The position numbers and the translations under genes are program-made. From NCBI RefSeq assembly GCF_002101965.1, contig NZ_LQQA01000029.1, positions 372,001-436,000 of the forward strand: a DNA stretch of 64,000 nucleotides. Reading direction: 5' to 3'. This document shows positions 59,826 through 64,000 of the stretch, piece by piece (the first letter of the stretch is position 1; the number at the start of each line of letters is the position of its first letter). The notes under the pieces were generated by a model. It ran no database searches. It was not told the DNA's origin and worked only from the letters and a program-made list of their open reading frames with translations. The stretch is from Mycolicibacterium wolinskyi (GTDB lineage: Bacteria; Actinomycetota; Actinomycetes; Mycobacteriales; Mycobacteriaceae).

Positions 59826-59862
59826 GGCTGCCCTCGTCGGGAACTACCAGACGAGGGCAGCC
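59826..59862. terminator. Strong 13-bp hairpin between Fe-ADH and TetR genes
   Basis: GGCTGCCCTCGTC (59826-59838), 11-nt loop, GACGAGGGCAGCC (59850-59862). The TAG of the TetR gene (minus strand, 59844-59846) lies in the loop, and the right arm is TetR coding sequence. It should terminate transcription from both sides. Confidence 0.75.
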
Positions 59863-60425
59863 AGATGCTGACGCGCGTAGGCGCGGACCGCGTCGTCGTC
59901 GGTCACATCGAGCACCGGTGTCGGAACTTGGGCGAGTGAGCTGGCGAGCCGGATGTGCAGTTCCGCTACGGCGAGCAGGTCGGCATCGGGCATGGTCGCA
60001 CCGGCCGCCCGCAACGCCTTGGCCATGGCAGCAGACGCGCTACTCAGAAGGGTCTGCACCTCGTGGTACGCGCCGGCGACTGCGGTGAAGTCACTGTCGA
60101 GCCGGAGGAAGCGGCGCATCACGGGTTCGGTGGTGAGCAACCGCAACCCTTCGCAGAACGCCGCCACCGCAGCCTCATTGGGGCCCGAATCTATTGCGAC
60201 GGTACGCAACCGGTTCATCGCGGCGTCGAACGTGCGCCGCCCGAGCTCGGTGATCAACGTGTCACGGGTGGGAAAACGCCGGTACAGAGTCCTGCGGCTG
60301 ACGCCGGCCTGCTTTGCGATCACGTCGAGACTCGCACGGCCGAGGCCGACGAGCGCAACCTCTTCGGCAGCCGCCTTGAGAATGGCGTCTTCCTGCTCGG
60401 ACTGGCTGGCGTTGCTTCGTGGCAT
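59844..60425 (-). CDS. TetR-family transcriptional regulator
   Basis: A 193-residue regulator with the N-terminal helix-turn-helix EDAILKAAAEEVALVGLGRASLDVIAKQAGVSRRTLYRRFPTRDTLI and a helical C-terminal ligand domain. It is read 13 bp after the MpaB-like oxygenase on the same strand, so the two form an operon. Direct repeats upstream of the oxygenase (61437-61459) are a possible operator. Its effector is likely the substrate or product of the oxygenase. Confidence 0.85.
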   Translation of the reverse strand: MPRSNASQSEQEDAILKAAAEEVALVGLGRASLDVIAKQAGVSRRTLYRRFPTRDTLITELGRRTFDAAMNRLRTVAIDSGPNEAAVAAFCEGLRLLTTEPVMRRFLRLDSDFTAVAGAYHEVQTLLSSASAAMAKALRAAGATMPDADLLAVAELHIRLASSLAQVPTPVLDVTDDDAVRAYARQHLAALVW

Positions 60426-60438
60426 TCGTACCAGTGTG

Positions 60439-61401
60439 TCAGTTGGCGGCCGGGCAGCCCAGTGGAGCGAACGAATCGAGCGCGACCGAGCGGTGCAGCC
60501 GGACCAGCTTCTCGTACTGCAGGCGGTTGTATGCCAACGGCACGAGAAGCAACCGGTCGGGTAACACCCGCCAGGCGATCTGCACCATTCGCGTGTACAA
60601 CGCGAATTCGAGGTTGTGGCGATCCTGCCAGCGGAAGCCGGTCAACTCTCGAACTCCGGGATGCATGATCCCGAACGAACACACTTTGATCACCCGGCCG
60701 GCTCCCGGTCGGACCGCTAACCACAACGGGGTGAGAGCGAGCCGCACCGGCCCGGGGATCAACAGCGTCGGGAGCGGCAACCGCGTCAGCCCGGTCGTCA
60801 CCCGATCGAGGAATTGGTTGGCCTGCAACTGGTTCTGCACCATGTCGTCGTAATAGCGAGTCGCTTCGGCATAACTCGCAGGCAGTTTCGCGGACGCCCC
60901 GGGCAACTCCAGGGCCCGAAACGCCTTGATGAGCTGACGGTACGCCGCCTCGCGTTCGGCGGGCGTCATGGCGATGCCGGTCGCGGGGGTGAACGAATGC
61001 AGGATCATGAAGATCCCACTGACCGCTATCCAATTCCACAGCCCCGGATTGAGTGCGCTGTACCGGGTTTCGGCGAAATCACCTTTGCCGGTCCCGCGCA
61101 CATCGCGATGGAGCACTTTGAGTCGCTCGCCTTCGGCCGCGCGGTCCTCGGCATCGCCCCAGATCGCCAACAGCGTTGAAAACCCGCCACGTAGACCGCG
61201 GTCGAGGAAGTTCTTCTCGAAGCGCCCACTCCGATCGACGGCGGCAGCCACCGGCACCAGCGCCACCTCGTCGAACGCGGACGCGGCGAATGCTCCCGAC
61301 AGGATGCTGCCCGAATGTCGGCGGAAATCCCTCAGCACATGTGGCCGTACCCGATCGTTCTCGTCAGTCTCGACTGGGCCGGATTCCGCGACGGTGCTCA
61401 T
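60439..61401 (-). CDS. MpaB-like (DUF2236) oxygenase-family protein
   Basis: A 320-residue protein of the oxygenase MpaB / latex-clearing-protein-like family (ER-bound oxygenase MpaB/rubber oxygenase domain). These are mainly helical proteins, many binding heme b; fungal MpaB cleaves a double bond during mycophenolic acid synthesis, and Lcp cleaves rubber. Typical here are the central GLWNWIAVSGIFMILHSF helix, YYDDMVQNQLQANQF and the C-terminal HPGVRELTGFRWQDRHNLEF segment. The ATG at 61401 has GGAGG 4-5 nt upstream; earlier in-frame starts are not supported. It is co-transcribed with the TetR gene. The substrate is unknown. Confidence 0.75.
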   Translation of the reverse strand: MSTVAESGPVETDENDRVRPHVLRDFRRHSGSILSGAFAASAFDEVALVPVAAAVDRSGRFEKNFLDRGLRGGFSTLLAIWGDAEDRAAEGERLKVLHRDVRGTGKGDFAETRYSALNPGLWNWIAVSGIFMILHSFTPATGIAMTPAEREAAYRQLIKAFRALELPGASAKLPASYAEATRYYDDMVQNQLQANQFLDRVTTGLTRLPLPTLLIPGPVRLALTPLWLAVRPGAGRVIKVCSFGIMHPGVRELTGFRWQDRHNLEFALYTRMVQIAWRVLPDRLLLVPLAYNRLQYEKLVRLHRSVALDSFAPLGCPAAN

Positions 61402-61436
61402 GGGAGCCTCCTTACGATGCGTGGCACAAAGACTAT

Positions 61437-61459
61437 CAATGTGTGCCAATGTGTCAATG
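61437..61459. repeat. Direct repeats CAATGTGT, possible TetR operator
   Basis: CAATGTGT occurs at 61437-61444 and 61447-61454, with a third CAATG at 61455. The 10-bp period places them on one face of the helix. They lie between the divergent MpaB-like and OsmC genes, 36 bp upstream of the former. Confidence 0.4.
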
Positions 61460-61491
61460 GGCTCTGTGTCGGACTTGGTATCTTCGCGAGC

Positions 61492-61980
61492 ATGGCGCGC
61501 AGTCATCGTTACGAGGTGCAGGTGACCTGGACGGGCAACACCGGCTCGGGAACCAGTGGGTACCGAGATTTCGCGCGGGATCACGAGATCGCGGGGGTCG
61601 ACGTGGCTGGCAAGCCCTCGATTCCCGGAACGTCCGACCCGGCCTTTCGTGGCACTGCCGAGCGGTGGAATCCAGAGGAACTTCTGGTCGCCAGCCTGTC
61701 GCAATGCCACATGCTGTGGTACCTGGCGCTGTGTGCGCAAGCCGGCATCGTCGTGACCGCGTACAGTGATCGCCCGGTCGGGGCGATGGACGAATCCTCA
61801 GACGGCAGCGGTAATTTCACCGAGGTGACGTTGCACCCGGACGTGACGATCGCGAACCCGGACCGGCTGGCGGATGCCACAGACCTGCATGAGCAAGCTC
61901 ATCGGATGTGCTTCATCGCCAACTCGGTGAACTTCCCGGTGCACACCGATCCGACGATGCGAACTTCCTCTGGCGCCTGA
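61492..61980 (+). CDS. OsmC/Ohr-family peroxide-reducing protein
   Basis: A 162-residue OsmC-family protein. The two redox Cys are in LSQCHMLWYL (about residue 72) and HRMCFIANSV (about residue 144), as in OsmC/Ohr thiol peroxidases that reduce organic hydroperoxides. The ATG was chosen as the start typical for the family; there is little ribosome-site sequence and the transcript may be leaderless. It is divergent from the MpaB-like gene. A regulator resembling OhrR is encoded far away at 26788. Confidence 0.87.
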   Translation: MARSHRYEVQVTWTGNTGSGTSGYRDFARDHEIAGVDVAGKPSIPGTSDPAFRGTAERWNPEELLVASLSQCHMLWYLALCAQAGIVVTAYSDRPVGAMDESSDGSGNFTEVTLHPDVTIANPDRLADATDLHEQAHRMCFIANSVNFPVHTDPTMRTSSGA

Positions 61981-62154
61981 AGTTTTGACTATTCGCCACT
62001 GCACTTCAGCGAGGCGGGCTGTGCCGGCGGTCGTGCGCGTGTAGATTCGTGGGTAGCCGCGCACCTCGACTGGGTCAACCATGGTGTTCCTGCTGTGGCT
62101 TTCAACGTTGAACGGCCAGCCTGCGAATCTCTTGTCGCGTGCTCTCAACTACAC

Positions 62155-62173
62155 GTGCGGATCAGATCCGCAC
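62155..62173. promoter_or_regulatory. Perfect 9-bp-arm palindrome before the small ORF
   Basis: GTGCGGATC-A-GATCCGCAC with a single central base. It ends 5 nt before the AAGGAAA ribosome site of the 47-aa ORF at 62192. The one-base centre suggests a protein-binding operator, though a hairpin hiding the ribosome site is also possible. Otherwise the 61981-62191 stretch shows nothing I can name. Confidence 0.5.
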
Positions 62174-62191
62174 TTCTCAAGGAAACGCTTT

Positions 62192-62335
62192 ATGGATTCG
62201 TACAACTTGTTTTCACATTCGGAAGAGCCGGCGCGCATCGCGAATGCCGACACCTCGGTGGAGCCGGTCGCGGTGCCGATTTTCTCAGATCGCCCTAAGT
62301 CCCAGCCTCGCTCCGATGCATCTCGATCATCGTGA
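62192..62335 (+). CDS. 47-aa small protein, coupled to DUF5994 gene
   Basis: A 47-residue hydrophilic peptide (begins MDSYNLFSHSEEPARIANA) with AAGGAAA 6 nt before its ATG. Its TGA overlaps the GTG of the DUF5994 gene (GTGA), a typical coupled arrangement, which argues that it is translated. Its codon bias is moderate and no family is recognised. It may be a leader that controls expression of the next gene, or a small independent protein. Confidence 0.4.
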   Translation: MDSYNLFSHSEEPARIANADTSVEPVAVPIFSDRPKSQPRSDASRSS

Positions 62336-62832
62336 ACGGCCTGACCGGGACACGACGTGTGGCCAGCCCCGTCCGGCTCACGCTCGCCAAGCAGGTGGGC
62401 GCCGATATCGACGGTGCTTGGTGGCCTCATACCGATTCGGTGGCGAATGAACTGCCCGAATTGGTGGGCGTGCTCCATCGGCGATTGGGCGAGATCGTCG
62501 ATATCCGTATCAACTGGTCTGCCGCCGAGGGGCAGTTGGATCTGAACACGATCGTCACCGGCAACAAGTGGACGGTCGGGGCTAAAGTGCGGCGGCCCCG
62601 CTTGATGGCGGTTGCCGGCCGGGACGCGTGTGTGAAGCTCCTTGTCGTTCCCTGCAAGACATCGCAGCTACTCGGGGGCTTGGTGATGCGCTGTGCCGCA
62701 GCGATGCCGGTGGACGACTCGGCGCGGCAGACGCCGTTCTTCGAAACCGCCGATTGCGTGCTGCGTGTCGCTCAGGCGGAGTCCGCTCGATGGCTGGGCC
62801 GTATGCAGAACCCGGCGGGAACACTCGCCTGA
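62332..62832 (+). CDS. DUF5994 family protein
   Basis: A 166-residue protein that I recognise as DUF5994: PVRLTLAKQVGADIDGAWWPHTDSVANELPELVGVLHRRLGEIVDIRINW is the family signature. A C-terminal region contains two Cys (CVKLLVVPCKTSQLL). The function is unknown; the family is common in mycobacteria and other actinobacteria. The GTG start lies in a 4-bp overlap with the stop of the 47-aa ORF. A strong hairpin follows the stop. Confidence 0.8.
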   Translation: MNGLTGTRRVASPVRLTLAKQVGADIDGAWWPHTDSVANELPELVGVLHRRLGEIVDIRINWSAAEGQLDLNTIVTGNKWTVGAKVRRPRLMAVAGRDACVKLLVVPCKTSQLLGGLVMRCAAAMPVDDSARQTPFFETADCVLRVAQAESARWLGRMQNPAGTLA

Positions 62833-62841
62833 AAACGACGA

Positions 62842-62876
62842 ATGGGCTGGTGCAGCGGGTACGCGCACCAGCCCAT
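62842..62876. terminator. 12-bp hairpin, probable terminator for cspA and DUF5994
   Basis: ATGGGCTGGTGC (62842-62853) and GCACCAGCCCAT (62865-62876) with an 11-nt loop between convergent genes. On the minus strand an A-run on the plus strand (62832-62836) becomes a T-run after the stem, making it a near-classical terminator for the cold-shock gene. Confidence 0.75.
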
Positions 62877-62892
62877 CATGATGTCTAGTCGA

Positions 62893-63096
62893 TCAGATTG
62901 CAGTGACTCCGACTGCCTGGGGGCCCTTGGCTCCCTGCGTGACCTCGAACTCGACTCGCTGATTCTCCTCGAGTGACCGGAAACCGTTTCCGCTGATCTC
63001 GGAGTAATGAACGAAGACATCCGGGGCGCCGCCGTCAGGGGCGATGAAGCCGAAGCCCTTTTCGCCGTTGAACCATTTCACAGTTCCCTGTGTCAT
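62893..63096 (-). CDS. Cold-shock protein (CspA family)
   Basis: A 67-residue cold-shock domain protein: GTVKWFNGEKGFGFIAPDGG (RNP1 KGFGFI), DVFVHYSEI (RNP2 VFVHY), and the C-terminal VEFEVTQGAKGPQAVGVTAI. It binds single-stranded RNA and acts as an RNA chaperone. The length is typical. The ATG has GAGAGAAG about 6 nt upstream. It has its own consensus promoter and a leader of about 45 nt, and ends before a strong hairpin. Confidence 0.95.
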   Translation of the reverse strand: MTQGTVKWFNGEKGFGFIAPDGGAPDVFVHYSEISGNGFRSLEENQRVEFEVTQGAKGPQAVGVTAI

Positions 63097-63147
63097 ATTT
63101 TGCTTCTCTCATTGTTCAAACTGGACGTACCAAAAACGCCCAAAAAC

Positions 63148-63153
63148 ATTATA
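63148..63153 (-). promoter_or_regulatory. Consensus -10 box of the cold-shock gene
   Basis: TATAAT on the minus strand (ATTATA here), unusual in this GC-rich genome. A -35 candidate about 17-18 bp further upstream is weak. The predicted start is near 63141, giving a leader of about 45 nt to the CspA ATG. Confidence 0.6.
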
Positions 63154-63225
63154 GCAGACTACCCCCGCTGACCATAAAAAGGCTTGCGGCAGTGGAGTTT
63201 TCGGGTATGCGGCCCGGTTGGTCGA

Positions 63226-63999
63226 TTAACTGGTCGGTACCACGCCTCGTGGCAGGATCAAGGGGAGATCGTTGTAGGTGACGATGCCCGGTGCCGCTGC
63301 CACCACCGCGGGGATGGCGTTGAGCGGAGGGGTTGCCGTCATGATATGGCCGAGCACCATGAACTCCTCCAGGGTGGTGGCCTCGAAGTCGGGCGGGGGA
63401 AGGAAGCCGACCTTCATCGTGACGGTCGGGCGGCCGGCGACCTCGATGACCCAGCCGTCCTGTTCGATCTTCCAATCAGGTTCCAGCGCTTGGCCTTTGC
63501 GCCATCGGACATTGATCTCCACCCGGGTCTGACCGTCGACGATACCTTTCCAGCTGGCATACACGCCGGCCACGCAGCCAGCCGGTATCGTCCACGAACC
63601 GAGATCGAGATCCGCTGTGGTCTGGGCATATTCGGTATCGCACCGCACCTCGTCGAGCTCGATGCCGAGCGCGTCGGCGACCATGCGTACGGCTTCGCCG
63701 AACACTCCGGTGCCGTGGGCGGTCATGGCCTGAAGGTCTGGATGGTCGATGGGTTGGCCGAAGCCGACCGGCTTTTCGGTCGCGGGGGAGTCGTAGAAGG
63801 TGGTGTCGGCCGCTTCGTTCACGGTGATCTTGTCCACGCGGTCGCAGATGCCCGCCGCGACCACCGACAGCTGGTTGACGTAGCCGGGGCTGATGCCCGA
63901 GCCGAACATCGTCGATCCGCCCCGGGCGCACGCGTCGGCGATCTTGTCGCGGCCGTTGCCCTGGTTGTGGCCGGTGATGAAGGACGCGGTCGCGACCAC
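63226..63999 (-). CDS. DapB-fold NAD(P)-dependent dehydrogenase-like protein, partial
   Basis: The 257-residue C-terminal part of a longer protein whose N-terminus lies beyond the window. The sequence (GSGISPGYVNQLSVVAAGI, ADTTFYDSPATEKPVGFGQP, VFGEAVRMVADALGIELDEV) is typical of the mycobacterial family annotated as dihydrodipicolinate-reductase-like or NAD(P)-dependent amine dehydrogenase. The missing part would hold the Rossmann nucleotide site. Its substrate is not known to me. Confidence 0.75.
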   Translation of the reverse strand: MVATASFITGHNQGNGRDKIADACARGGSTMFGSGISPGYVNQLSVVAAGICDRVDKITVNEAADTTFYDSPATEKPVGFGQPIDHPDLQAMTAHGTGVFGEAVRMVADALGIELDEVRCDTEYAQTTADLDLGSWTIPAGCVAGVYASWKGIVDGQTRVEINVRWRKGQALEPDWKIEQDGWVIEVAGRPTVTMKVGFLPPPDFEATTLEEFMVLGHIMTATPPLNAIPAVVAAAPGIVTYNDLPLILPRGVVPTS

Positions 64000-64000
64000 G

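Overview
The window looks like a stretch of chromosome from a fast-growing, saprophytic mycobacterium (Mycolicibacterium type). The evidence is high GC with strong G/C third-position bias, frequent GTG starts, PknK (a kinase fused to an AAA/TPR module, known from mycobacteria), DUF5313 and DUF5994 family proteins, a GlxR/Rv3676-type CRP, and repeated GTGA/ATGA gene overlaps. I see no rRNA, tRNA, CRISPR array, insertion sequence or phage gene. The species is an inference.

Layout. 1-7.9 kb: end of an operon (small membrane protein, cyclase-family hydrolase), pknK, an atypical SDR, and a TetR / acyl-CoA dehydrogenase / small membrane protein operon. 8.2-22.3 kb: a plus-strand catabolic operon of 14 tightly packed genes. 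It encodes a metabolite:H+ symporter, a class III CoA-transferase, a crotonase, two acyl-CoA dehydrogenases, an SDR, three 3-hydroxyacyl-CoA dehydrogenases, a BadI/MenB-type ring-cleaving crotonase, an AliA-like acyl-CoA ligase, a racemase-like CoA-transferase homologue, a quinone oxidoreductase homologue and a MaoC hydratase. Read together, these would import a cyclic or branched carboxylic acid, activate it with CoA, dehydrogenate, hydrate and oxidise it, and open the ring. A FadR-type GntR regulator at 23.1 kb has the box AATGT-N3-ACATT in front of itself, and the same box recurs in the promoter region of the operon 15 kb away.

23.8-34.3 kb: transporter/GntR/PfpI genes, an OhrR-like MarR, a methyltransferase, a hotdog thioesterase, a CRP paralogue, a two-component system, an FMN protein with a UbiX-type flavin prenyltransferase, a PaiB-like protein and small mycobacterial proteins. 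34.3-39.1 kb: an unexplained three-gene neighbourhood of a HEVGH zinc metallopeptidase without a signal peptide, a six-Asp-box propeller with an N-terminal WIDDGCP motif, and a ferritin-like protein.

39.3-50 kb: an amidase, then an inositol-type sugar module (LacI, sugar porter, Gfo/Idh/MocA dehydrogenase, TIM-barrel isomerase), then a tartrate module (LysR, tartrate dehydrogenase, DctA, glycerate kinase). These form a consistent route from tartrate to 2-phosphoglycerate. 50-59.8 kb: an ArgP/LysG-like regulator, a 1106-residue NAD-glutamate dehydrogenase, and a LysR regulon of NCS1 permease + amidase and a 34-aa small ORF + iron-type alcohol dehydrogenase. The two target promoters of this regulon share the same operator layout. 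59.8-64 kb: TetR/MpaB-like oxygenase, OsmC protein, a coupled small ORF + DUF5994, a cold-shock protein, and a DapB-fold dehydrogenase cut by the window end.

The most interesting signals are regulatory: shared operator boxes that link separated transcription units, a probable leaderless 34-aa ORF, and bidirectional hairpins that contain the stop codons of convergent genes. The best candidates for undescribed biology are the metallopeptidase/Asp-box/ferritin-like locus and the ring-cleaving acyl-CoA operon.
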